A stretch of 12,638 bases of DNA from Nanobdellota archaeon (GTDB taxonomy: Archaea; Nanobdellota; Nanobdellia; SCGC-AAA011-G17; VGLX01), in assembly GCA_018894775.1 (NCBI GenBank), contig JAHIPG010000130.1:1-12638 (forward strand), in the 5' to 3' direction. This document shows positions 1 through 6,269 of the stretch, piece after piece (positions within the stretch are counted from its first letter, which is position 1; each line of letters begins with the position of its first letter). Below the pieces are notes generated by a model, which made no database searches, was not told the origin of the DNA, and saw only the letters and a program-made list of their open reading frames with translations. A program made the position numbers and the translations under genes.

Positions 1-922
1 CAGCCGGCAGTCCGTATGCCATGTACTCAAGCATCTTCACATTCATGCCCGCACCATGAAGAATCGGGTTAATCGCAATCTCACTTGACCTGAGCAGTTC
101 ATCCTTCTTTTCCTCGGAAACCATCCCGTAAACCTCAACATTTTTCTTTTTATTTTTTGTTCCCATACCAGCCCTGCCAACAATCCTGAAAACAAAATCA
201 GGTAAAGCTTTTGCAAGTGTTTCATTAATAAACCTTACAGCTTCAAAGTTCGCGAAATATGCGCCGCCTATGAACAAAATTGTTTTCTCATCGGTTTTTC
301 CATCTTTTTCCGGAAGTGCTACACAATTAGGTATAACATGAACCTTCCCGCTGTTTATTTCATATAGTTTAATAAACATTTCTTTTTCCTTTTCACAGGT
401 TGCCAGAATAATGTCGCTCTCGATGCAGGTTTTCTTTTCCAGTTCAAATATTTTCGGCAACAGTTTTCTGAAGATACCCGAGTACACCTGCCTTTTCAGA
501 AGATATTCCACGTTATGTGCATCGTAAACAATCAACTTTTTATTTTTATCCTTCACTTTGTCAATAAGTTGGTAATGCCAGCATCCCTCAAAAACAAGAA
601 TATCTGCATTTTCTACCTCTCTTAGATAATGTTTCAGTAGATGTGGGGATTTCGTGCATGTCCATGCAACAAACGGATCAAATAAAGGTTTTTTTGTGAG
701 AAAATATCCAAGTGCGCCCATGCCTGATGTCATAATCCCTGGAATCTCTATTATGCTAAAATTTTTGTTGATTCTATGCTTCCTAAATCTTGTGATGGCT
801 CCGCTATGACCTATCAAGGTAATATCAAAATTTTTGCTTAGATATCTGGACATGTGATACGATCTTTGTGCACATCCAATAGGAGGATACATTTTGTCAT
901 GGCCGACTGAGACAAGTTTCAT
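1..922 (-). CDS. GT-B fold glycosyltransferase, C-terminus cut off by window edge
   Basis: The minus-strand frame stays open for 307 codons from ATG at 922 to base 1, so the C-terminal part (perhaps 60-90 residues) is missing. The protein resembles GT4-type glycosyltransferases, which move a sugar from a nucleotide-sugar donor to a growing glycan at the cytoplasmic membrane face. Visible features are DAHNVEY (134-140), a hinge-like HVIPNCV (195-201), LFIGGAYFANFEAV (216-229) opening the donor-binding domain, and NVKMLEYMAYGLPA (294-307), the usual donor-site segment with E299. The start is the first ATG; it lacks a Shine-Dalgarno site but has a TATA-like box about 27 bases upstream. It diverges from the glycosyltransferase at 996. 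Sugar and acceptor specificity cannot be read from the sequence. The family call is firm, the substrate unknown. Confidence 0.88.
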   Translation of the reverse strand, partial: MKLVSVGHDKMYPPIGCAQRSYHMSRYLSKNFDITLIGHSGAITRFRKHRINKNFSIIEIPGIMTSGMGALGYFLTKKPLFDPFVAWTCTKSPHLLKHYLREVENADILVFEGCWHYQLIDKVKDKNKKLIVYDAHNVEYLLKRQVYSGIFRKLLPKIFELEKKTCIESDIILATCEKEKEMFIKLYEINSGKVHVIPNCVALPEKDGKTDEKTILFIGGAYFANFEAVRFINETLAKALPDFVFRIVGRAGMGTKNKKKNVEVYGMVSEEKKDELLRSSEIAINPILHGAGMNVKMLEYMAYGLPA

Positions 923-943
923 CTTTTCAAAATAGGCCTATGT

Positions 944-959
944 CCTAATAATTCTTTGG
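944..959 (-). promoter_or_regulatory. Archaeal-type BRE/TATA element for the 922 gene
   Basis: Read on the minus strand, CCAAAGAATTATTAGG has a purine-rich BRE-like part followed by an AT core centred about 27 bases before the ATG at 922. That spacing suits a leaderless archaeal transcript. The assignment is by position and composition only. Confidence 0.4.
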
Positions 960-962
960 CAA

Positions 963-975
963 CAATTAATAATAA
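963..975 (+). promoter_or_regulatory. TATA-like element for the 996 gene
   Basis: CAATTAATAATAA is centred about 27 bases before the ATG at 996, consistent with leaderless transcription. The 73-base spacer between the two divergent glycosyltransferase genes therefore carries both promoters. The match to a TATA consensus is loose. Confidence 0.35.
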
Positions 976-995
976 TGTAGGTCAATACTGGCTTG

Positions 996-2153
996 ATGAG
1001 GATTGTTCATGTGGCGATAAGATTCCCACCTGCTACAGGTGGTGGTGAGCAGGTTGTTTATAACCTTGCAAAACAACAGGTTAAAATGGGTAATGAGGTT
1101 TATGTTGTAACAACTGACCTTATGAAAGAGGTCCCAAGAGAGGTTGATAGAAGTCTGCCAAAAAAGGAAACGATGGATGGCATCAATGTTATTAGAATGA
1201 AAACCTATCCGACATTACTGCCTGTTTGGGGTTATGGTTCAGTATTCTTTGGACTGAAAAAAATTATTAATGAGATAAAGCCAGATATTGTGCACACGCA
1301 TTCCTATGGGTATTTCCATTCGGATGTACTTGCAAGACTTAGGAGGGAATCAGGATGGAAGCTTGTGATGACATCGCATGGGTTCATGCCTGGGAGAGGG
1401 ATTTTTAAACCTATAAAGGAGATATATACAAAGCTTATTGGTAGGAGGACTGTAAAAAGTCTTGACGTTGCATTCGCTGTATCAAAAAGAGATAAAAAGA
1501 TATTTGAAGATTTAGGCGCTGAAAATGTATATGTGGTTCCGAACGGGGTAGATTTGGAAAAGTTTAAAAATTTGCCAAGCAGAGATATTTTTAGAGAGAA
1601 ATATAGCATAAAAGGAAAGGTAATATTGAATGTTTCTCGCCTAGAATATGATAAAGGATTAGATATGCTTATCACGGCAGTTTCAAACCTTATGCCTAAA
1701 TTTCCGGATTTAACTTTGGTGATTGTTGGTCCTGATTACGGTGAAGAAAAAAAATTAAGGACTTTAGTCAAACACTTAGAACTGGAAAAACAAGTTATTT
1801 TTACAGGAGAGATTAAAGATTTGCCTACTCTTTTGAGTATCTATGCTGCTGCGGATGTTTTTGTCCTCTCTACACTTGATGAACCTTTTGGTATCGTACT
1901 TTTAGAGGCTATGGCTTGTGATATCCCTATAGTGGCTACAAACAGAGGGGGCGTACCTGAAGCCATTGGCGAGTGCGGTGTGTTAATTGAACCTAACACT
2001 GAAAGCATTTATGAAGGGCTGATAACCATCTTAAGAAATAAAAACAAAGCACAAATGTTTGTGGAGAAGGGAAAAAAATGGAGAGAAAGATTTGATTGGA
2101 AGAATGTCGTAAGTGAGGTGTTGACACACTATGCTAAATTGCTCCAAAACTAA
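996..2153 (+). CDS. GT4 family glycosyltransferase
   Basis: This is a 385-residue, full-length GT-B retaining glycosyltransferase, predicted to be cytosolic or membrane-associated and to extend a surface glycan. The N-terminal acceptor domain has a GGGEQ loop (15-19), and THSYGYFHSD (101-110) and TSHGF (126-130). VPNGVD (181-186) marks the domain linker. SRLEYDKG (214-221) is the donor-domain SRL..KG motif. EPFGIVLLE (296-304) is a canonical E-x7-E, with both glutamates present. A TTG codon at 993 would add one residue, but the ATG at 996 is preferred because MRIVHVA is a typical family N-terminus. It ends 32 bases from the convergent WbqC gene. Donor sugar and linkage cannot be inferred; mannose, glucose, GlcNAc and others are all used by this family. 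Confidence 0.93.
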   Translation: MRIVHVAIRFPPATGGGEQVVYNLAKQQVKMGNEVYVVTTDLMKEVPREVDRSLPKKETMDGINVIRMKTYPTLLPVWGYGSVFFGLKKIINEIKPDIVHTHSYGYFHSDVLARLRRESGWKLVMTSHGFMPGRGIFKPIKEIYTKLIGRRTVKSLDVAFAVSKRDKKIFEDLGAENVYVVPNGVDLEKFKNLPSRDIFREKYSIKGKVILNVSRLEYDKGLDMLITAVSNLMPKFPDLTLVIVGPDYGEEKKLRTLVKHLELEKQVIFTGEIKDLPTLLSIYAAADVFVLSTLDEPFGIVLLEAMACDIPIVATNRGGVPEAIGECGVLIEPNTESIYEGLITILRNKNKAQMFVEKGKKWRERFDWKNVVSEVLTHYAKLLQN

Positions 2154-2185
2154 AATATGCTTTCTTTCGCCTATCTCATTTCAAT

Positions 2186-2866
2186 TTAAAACATCATTTT
2201 TCCAACATTAAATAATAAATCAATTGCACTCATGTACCCCTCAAAGCCGCTCCATCTTTGTGGATATTCAAATGGTTTAAATTCAAAATATTCTATTTTA
2301 ATGTCTGCTTCTTTAAATTTACTTTCATCTATGTATCTTTTGCCACCCATACCTGAAATATAAATATCTCCTTTAACTTTTTTCATTATATCTATCAGTA
2401 AATCAGTAGATTTTAATTTTTCATTTATCCCCAACTCACTTGCCCTGATAAACTTAGTCCCTATTTCAAATTTATTTTTCAAATAAAAGATTCCGAATTC
2501 ATTAAATTCTTGCAATTTCTCAAAATTACCTGAATAATATTCATCAACAAACTTCTCATCAAAGTATTTACATCTTGAATAGTTAGATACTATCGATTTT
2601 TTATGCTTTTTAAGCCATTTTTTATCCGGCGGTAAATAAATATCTTTGATTAATTTAAAATAATACTTTCTTTCTATTGGTATAGTCAGCCACATGCTAC
2701 TGTCTTTCGTCCTTATTTTTACCCTTTGTATATAATCGTCTTTTGAAAATTGGACAGTATCTAAAACAACAAAAATATCTGCCAATGCCACTTTCTGAAA
2801 AAACCCGATGTATGGTAAATAATTTGGTTGATGAATACTGACTATCACACCTTTATCTTTATGCAT
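2186..2866 (-). CDS. WbqC-like family protein
   Basis: This 226-residue protein matches the WbqC-like family (Pfam PF08889) in length and motifs. The N-terminal signature HQPNYLPYIGFF (12-23) is followed by FVVLDTVQFSKDDYIQR and a WLTIPI strand. A GMGGKRYID segment and the C-terminal FEYPQRWSGF are also family-like. Members occur in O-antigen and other glycan loci, where a role in modifying an amino sugar is suspected; I know of no secure reaction to assign. The start is supported by GAGGTG a few bases upstream. It lies 46 bases downstream of the PIG-L deacetylase on the same strand, so the two are probably co-transcribed. Pairing with a deacetylase suggests action on a freed amino group, which is inference. 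No signal peptide or membrane segment is seen. Confidence 0.9.
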   Translation of the reverse strand: MHKDKGVIVSIHQPNYLPYIGFFQKVALADIFVVLDTVQFSKDDYIQRVKIRTKDSSMWLTIPIERKYYFKLIKDIYLPPDKKWLKKHKKSIVSNYSRCKYFDEKFVDEYYSGNFEKLQEFNEFGIFYLKNKFEIGTKFIRASELGINEKLKSTDLLIDIMKKVKGDIYISGMGGKRYIDESKFKEADIKIEYFEFKPFEYPQRWSGFEGYMSAIDLLFNVGKMMF

Positions 2867-2870
2867 TCAA

Positions 2871-2878
2871 ACACCTCT
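2871..2878 (-). promoter_or_regulatory. Ribosome binding site of the WbqC gene
   Basis: Minus-strand AGAGGTGT lies four bases before the ATG at 2866. It complements the CACCUC core at the 3' end of 16S rRNA and fixes the start. Its presence suggests the gene is translated from the deacetylase transcript rather than from a leaderless one. Confidence 0.65.
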
Positions 2879-2912
2879 GTAGATTTTACAGCCATGTTTA
2901 TTCTTCGTTCAT

Positions 2913-3542
2913 CTATACAATCAGCTTTAGACCACTCTCATCAGATATAATTATTCGTACAACTTCATACGCCTCAGCAAATTTTGCTTTTGCTGCATAA
3001 CCCCTAAATTTAGCCAATCCAAGCACTGCGTCAATCTCTAAATAATCTTTATTTGCTTGGGACGTAAACACCTTTAGGGCTTTTAATTTTAGGTCTATAG
3101 TTCTATTTATACAGATAAATAATTGTGGTGAAAAAAATTGTAAATTTGATGGGCTTTCGTATGAAAGTATTGTCGACACATTTCTTGCAGCAGAAAATGT
3201 TGATAACGCAGTGTTGCGGTGGTCTTGATGTGTCTCCTTTGAACTATGGGTTAAGACAATATCTGGTCTGACTTTGTTAATAATTTTCTCTATCATAGAA
3301 ATGGTAGTGATATTATTCCCTATTTTAGTATCTTGTAAATTTCCAAAAAACAATTTCTTAATGCCCAACACTTTTGAAGATTTAATCGCCTCTTGTTTCC
3401 TAATTTTAGGGTCTCCCCCCTTTTCACCCAAGCTTAGTACTAAAAAATAAGTTGTATATCCCTTTAAATTACACAATGCAACAGTTCCACTACAACCAAG
3501 CTCAATATCATCTGGGTGGGCTCCAATTGCTAATATTTTCAT
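2913..3542 (-). CDS. PIG-L (LmbE-like) family deacetylase
   Basis: This 209-residue protein is a zinc-dependent N-deacetylase of the PIG-L/LmbE family (PF02585), which removes acetyl groups from GlcNAc-type or similar amino sugars. AHPDDIELGCSG (8-19) carries the zinc ligands H9 and D12 and the likely base D11. THQDH (104-108) supplies the third ligand, H108. EKGGDPKIRKQEA (40-52) is the usual substrate-side loop. All catalytic residues are present and the length is typical. Start choice: a GTG at 3551 is in frame, but it falls within a strong Shine-Dalgarno sequence, so the ATG at 3542 is preferred. It is the first gene of a two-gene unit with the WbqC gene. The true substrate (sugar nucleotide, lipid-linked sugar or polymer) is unknown; a thiol-cofactor role like BshB is possible but less likely in this context. 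Confidence 0.93.
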   Translation of the reverse strand: MKILAIGAHPDDIELGCSGTVALCNLKGYTTYFLVLSLGEKGGDPKIRKQEAIKSSKVLGIKKLFFGNLQDTKIGNNITTISMIEKIINKVRPDIVLTHSSKETHQDHRNTALSTFSAARNVSTILSYESPSNLQFFSPQLFICINRTIDLKLKALKVFTSQANKDYLEIDAVLGLAKFRGYAAKAKFAEAYEVVRIIISDESGLKLIV

Positions 3543-3546
3543 GTGA

Positions 3547-3555
3547 ATCACCTCT
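3547..3555 (-). promoter_or_regulatory. Strong Shine-Dalgarno site deciding the PIG-L start
   Basis: Minus-strand AGAGGTGAT complements the archaeal 16S rRNA tail (AUCACCUC) over its full length and sits four bases before the ATG at 3542. The in-frame GTG at 3551 lies within it, which argues against that codon as the start. Confidence 0.75.
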
Positions 3556-3610
3556 ATGTTATGGCATACCTAACTTTTCTTTATCTACCACGAGGAGTAG
3601 AGTCCTCATT

Positions 3611-3626
3611 TAATATAATCTTTTCT
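3611..3626 (-). promoter_or_regulatory. Predicted BRE/TATA promoter of the PIG-L/WbqC unit
   Basis: On the minus strand, an A-rich GAAAAG followed by ATTATATTAA resembles an archaeal BRE plus TATA box. Transcription would begin near 3590, leaving a leader of about 45-50 bases that contains the Shine-Dalgarno site. The element lies within the glycosyltransferase remnant on the other strand. No start-site data support it. Confidence 0.45.
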
Positions 3627-3860
3627 ATGAGAACCAATATTTGTCCCCGTGGTTCAAAAAATTTGCTAAAAAATGCAAAAGAAGAGTTGCTGATTTTACT
3701 TGGGAAAAGATTGCAGAAAAAACAGTAAAGGTTTACAGTAATTGTTAAAATTAATCACTTTTAAATGCCATATAAACAGATAGTTATATTTTAAAATACA
3801 ATCTTAAATGAATTGTCTCTTAATCATAATTTTCCAACATATTAAACAGAAAACAAAATC

Positions 3861-3876
3861 TATTTAACATAAAAAC
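3861..3876 (+). promoter_or_regulatory. TATA-like element before the zinc-ribbon methyltransferase
   Basis: TATTTAACATAAAAAC begins 33 bases before the ATG at 3894, with the TATA-like part centred about 29 bases upstream. The 145-base A+T-rich spacer 3749-3893 otherwise shows no gene. A weak purine run (AAGAAGGGAA) just before the ATG could aid ribosome binding. Confidence 0.35.
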
Positions 3877-3893
3877 TCCATATAAGAAGGGAA

Positions 3894-4889
3894 ATGCCTT
3901 TCTCTATTGTAAACAGTGAGCGTACAATCCAGTGCCCCATATGTGGGAAATATATAAGTAGACAACCTTATCAGAAAAAAGGTCTCGTATGGGAGGGCAC
4001 AGACCTTAGTAAATATACAATATATCGCTGTAGCTATTGTGATGTGGTTTTTTCGGATCCTATAGAAAATGCAATTAAAACATATTCTGAGGATACTGGT
4101 GGTGCAGGTAAGAGATTTGATTTTTACTTACAACAGGGTATGCGTCCAAAATATCTTCATTTTGGGCATAAACAATTTCTACGAAGGGGGAAAGTTTATG
4201 GTAAAACTCTTTTGGATGTAGGGTGCGGTTTAGGCTCATTCCTATACGCTGCAAAAGAAAGATATACCGTGACAGGAATAGATTGTAATAAACGCCAAAT
4301 AGAAATTTCAAGGAAATGTTATAATCTAACTGATGTTCATCCCCTAACCATCGAACAGTTTATTCAGGATTATCATCAAAGAAGATTCGATGTGGTAACA
4401 TTTTTTGAGACTTTAGAGCATATTAGTAATCCTAACGAGTTTATTATCTCGGTAAAGAAGGCACTTAATCCTAAAGGGTATATCGGTATAAGCGTGCCCA
4501 ATGTTGATCAGGCAGATTTTTATTTTCCGCCGATGGGTCCACCTGGACATGTCACTGGTTGGTCAGTTCGTTCCTTAAGAAATTTTTTGGAGCTAAACGG
4601 TTTTCAAATCAAAAAAATTGTTGTGAAAAAATATCCTACACACGAACTGGGCGAATGGTTCATTTGGCGCCTGCCAATCGAGAATATTAAGCAGCAAATA
4701 CTTTCCGAGGAGAGGTTATCTTTATTTGATAAACTCAAAATACTTTTGATGGAGGTTTTTGAAAAGATATTGCGTGTAGGTCTACCTATTCTTCTCTGGC
4801 CACTTGTTATTATAGGGGGTTCATTCTTAAAGGGCCCTCAGATCTTCTGCATAGCACAATTAAAATCTTCTGCAGACACTCATATATAA
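3894..4889 (+). CDS. SAM-dependent methyltransferase with N-terminal zinc ribbon
   Basis: This 331-residue protein has three parts. Residues 14-49 form a probable zinc ribbon, C14-P-I-C17-G and C46-S-Y-C49. Residues 100-230 are a class I SAM methyltransferase of the Methyltransf_23 type: LDVGCGLGS (107-115) is motif I, GID (128-130) ends the acidic strand, and FFETLEHISNP (170-180) carries the E-x2-E-H seen in this group. Near the end is one hydrophobic stretch, about 295-312 (VGLPILLWPLVIIGGSFL), which could anchor the enzyme to the membrane. Relatives sit in glycan loci and probably methylate a sugar or a lipid-linked intermediate; the substrate is not evident. It stands between a glycosyltransferase remnant and an intact glycosyltransferase on the same strand, with its own likely promoter. 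Confidence 0.88.
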   Translation: MPFSIVNSERTIQCPICGKYISRQPYQKKGLVWEGTDLSKYTIYRCSYCDVVFSDPIENAIKTYSEDTGGAGKRFDFYLQQGMRPKYLHFGHKQFLRRGKVYGKTLLDVGCGLGSFLYAAKERYTVTGIDCNKRQIEISRKCYNLTDVHPLTIEQFIQDYHQRRFDVVTFFETLEHISNPNEFIISVKKALNPKGYIGISVPNVDQADFYFPPMGPPGHVTGWSVRSLRNFLELNGFQIKKIVVKKYPTHELGEWFIWRLPIENIKQQILSEERLSLFDKLKILLMEVFEKILRVGLPILLWPLVIIGGSFLKGPQIFCIAQLKSSADTHI

Positions 4890-4890
4890 T

Positions 4891-4909
4891 ATAATAATAC
4901 TATTATTAT
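4891..4909. repeat. AT-only inverted repeat after the methyltransferase
   Basis: ATAATAATA and TATTATTAT form a perfect 9-base inverted repeat around a single C, starting one base after the methyltransferase stop. In DNA this rich in A+T it may be chance. A T6 run follows about 20 bases later. Confidence 0.5.
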
Positions 4910-4927
4910 GTATTATGATATATCTTG

Positions 4928-4937
4928 TCTATTTTTT
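4928..4937 (+). terminator. Possible T-run terminator of the 3894 gene
   Basis: The sequence TCTATTTTTT lies about 40 bases after the stop at 4889. Archaeal RNA polymerase often stops at short T tracts without a hairpin. The call is by composition only. Confidence 0.3.
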
Positions 4938-4993
4938 ACAAACTGAAACGTTATACTATATCCGGTGAATAATATAAAGTTACTCTTATATTA

Positions 4994-5008
4994 CCAAAAC
5001 TTTTAAGC
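4994..5008 (+). promoter_or_regulatory. BRE/TATA promoter of the 5032 glycosyltransferase
   Basis: CCAAAAC followed by TTTTAAGC closely resembles an archaeal BRE-TATA pair (purine-rich AAA, then TTTWWA). Its core is centred about 28 bases before the ATG at 5032. No Shine-Dalgarno sequence precedes that ATG, so a leaderless mRNA is likely. This is among the clearest promoters in the window. Confidence 0.55.
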
Positions 5009-5031
5009 ACGTATAAGGCCATCCCTGCCTA

Positions 5032-6210
5032 ATGAGAGTTTGTGTTGTAACGCCAATAGACTTGTTTATTCAAGAGAATTATCCCAATCCATGGATCGGG
5101 GCGTTGAAAGAAATTTATCCTCTAAAAAAAGCTGGCTATAAAATCTCTGTGATATCCTGGATTAGATATCATAAAGCCCTTCCAGAATTTGAAATAAAAG
5201 AGGGGATGGAAATTCACAGAGTATTTCTATACCCCTCCAAAAGAAATTTACTGAAAAGAATTTTATTTTACTTTAGACTTACAAAGACGATTATGGCCAA
5301 AATCAAAGAAATAAACCCAGACGTTATTATTTGTCATGATCTTGAGTTGTTAAATGCTTGTGTAAAAGCAAAGAAGAAGCTAAGGGTTCCTTTGCTTTAC
5401 GATTCGCATGATGACTGCCCATTAGTGATTTCTCAAAACAGTAAACTCGAGGGAAAAATATTTTATCTTCTAGAGAGAAAATTACTTAGGAATGTTGACC
5501 ACGTAATCACATTATCTGAAACATTAGGAGATAAATTCAGAAAATGGAAAAAACCGGTAGCCATTTTCTATAATGCAAGGCCATCTAGTCAGATTCCTAT
5601 AGAAAAAACCGATGCTAGAGAAAAAATTGGATTGAGTAAGGATGATTTCGTTGTTGGATATACTGGATGGTTGCATCCAAAACGAGGGGTAAAAGAAACT
5701 ATCGGATCATTAAAATTGTTGCCAGAGAATGTGAAATTCTTGATTGTCGGCGGTCCCGATAACGCCGTGAAGGAATACGAGAAATATGCGGAAGATTTAG
5801 AAATTAGGGGGCGGGTCAAACTTATTGGCCGTGTACCATATGACGATGTTCTTAAGTATACAAGCGTATTTGACGTTGGTATCGCACTTCTCCCACCAGA
5901 ACCACTGTTCTTTGAAACACTTCCTGACAAAGTATTTGATTACATTGCAGTGGGCATACCTTTAGTAGTTTCGGATTATCCTGCCATGAGAGAGGTAATT
6001 GAATATGCAAAATGTGGTGTTACTGTAAAGTCAAATAGGAGAGAAGACATAGCAGAAGCGGTTCTGTTTCTATTAAATCACCCAGATAAAGCAAAAGAAA
6101 TGGGTGAAAATGGGAGAAGAGCGTATTATGAAAGGTATATGTGGGAAAAGCAGGAAGAAAAATTTATGAACACATTTGTTACATGTGTAAAACAGTTTAA
6201 GAGCACTTGA
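5032..6210 (+). CDS. GT4-type glycosyltransferase
   Basis: This is a 392-residue complete GT-B glycosyltransferase. The N-terminal acceptor domain includes DVIICHDLELL (97-107) and YDSHDD (123-128), common in glycosyltransferases that add sugars to lipid-linked glycans. The donor domain begins near VVGYTGWLHPKRGV (207-220). LIVGGP (237-242) and VKLIGRVPYDDV (262-273) follow. The donor-site segment ETLPDKVFDYIAVGIP (295-310) has the E-x7-E pattern with the second acid as D303 rather than E. It is close to the LPNK.FEYM.AG.P variant of many bacterial and archaeal enzymes, so the protein is probably active. C-terminal MGENGRRAYYERYMWEKQEEKF (357-378) is the closing helix. The start is the first ATG, supported by a well-placed TATA box. 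It converges on the epimerase gene with a 59-base gap. Substrate unknown. Confidence 0.92.
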   Translation: MRVCVVTPIDLFIQENYPNPWIGALKEIYPLKKAGYKISVISWIRYHKALPEFEIKEGMEIHRVFLYPSKRNLLKRILFYFRLTKTIMAKIKEINPDVIICHDLELLNACVKAKKKLRVPLLYDSHDDCPLVISQNSKLEGKIFYLLERKLLRNVDHVITLSETLGDKFRKWKKPVAIFYNARPSSQIPIEKTDAREKIGLSKDDFVVGYTGWLHPKRGVKETIGSLKLLPENVKFLIVGGPDNAVKEYEKYAEDLEIRGRVKLIGRVPYDDVLKYTSVFDVGIALLPPEPLFFETLPDKVFDYIAVGIPLVVSDYPAMREVIEYAKCGVTVKSNRREDIAEAVLFLLNHPDKAKEMGENGRRAYYERYMWEKQEEKFMNTFVTCVKQFKST

Positions 6211-6239
6211 ACTACAGAAAAGTGAGAGGTTTTGCTGAG

Positions 6240-6244
6240 TTTTT
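6240..6244 (+). terminator. Possible T-run terminator of the 5032 gene
   Basis: A T5 run lies 30 bases after the stop at 6210, followed by further T-rich DNA (ATTTTGCCTTTCC) in the convergent spacer. It fits the short T tracts used by archaeal polymerase but is weak evidence alone. Confidence 0.25.
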
Positions 6245-6269
6245 ACCATAACCCATTTTGCCTTTCCTA

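Larger units (their letters stand above)
3543..3748 (+). pseudogene. Decayed 3' end of a GT4 glycosyltransferase gene
   Basis: The frame from 3614 to the TAA at 3746-3748 ends in RRVADFTWEKIAEKTVKVYS. That is the typical last helix of GT4 glycosyltransferases, where a basic stretch, F-[ST]-W-E and a K-x-x-Y tail recur. The same frame has a stop at 3611-3613, so no complete gene precedes it. A different frame (3561-3623) reads MAYLTFLYLPRGVESSF, which loosely resembles the EAMAYG.P....PRGGVPE donor-site segment, but about 20-30 residues that should separate the two segments are missing. I infer a glycosyltransferase gene reduced by deletions and a frameshift to its 3' end. The C-terminal match is fairly convincing; the upstream match is weak. 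The remnant abuts the start of the PIG-L gene on the other strand. Confidence 0.55.

Noticed and set aside
43..225. 60-codon minus-strand frame at the left edge
   Set aside because: It overlaps the glycosyltransferase frame that runs through 1-922 and shows no protein-like features.
932..941. ATAGGCCTAT palindrome in the divergent glycosyltransferase spacer
   Set aside because: A 10-base palindrome is expected several times by chance in a window this size, and nothing else supports an operator.
1304..1675. 123-codon minus-strand frame inside the 996 gene
   Set aside because: It lies opposite a full GT4 gene with all motifs; low-complexity translation and no ribosome site.
3749..3893. Possible small RNA or extra gene in the A+T-rich spacer
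   Set aside because: No convincing stem, conserved RNA motif or open frame was seen; only a promoter-like element near the right end.
5589..5930. 113-codon minus-strand frame inside the 5032 gene
   Set aside because: It is opposite a complete glycosyltransferase and has a Ser/Thr/Gly-rich shadow composition.
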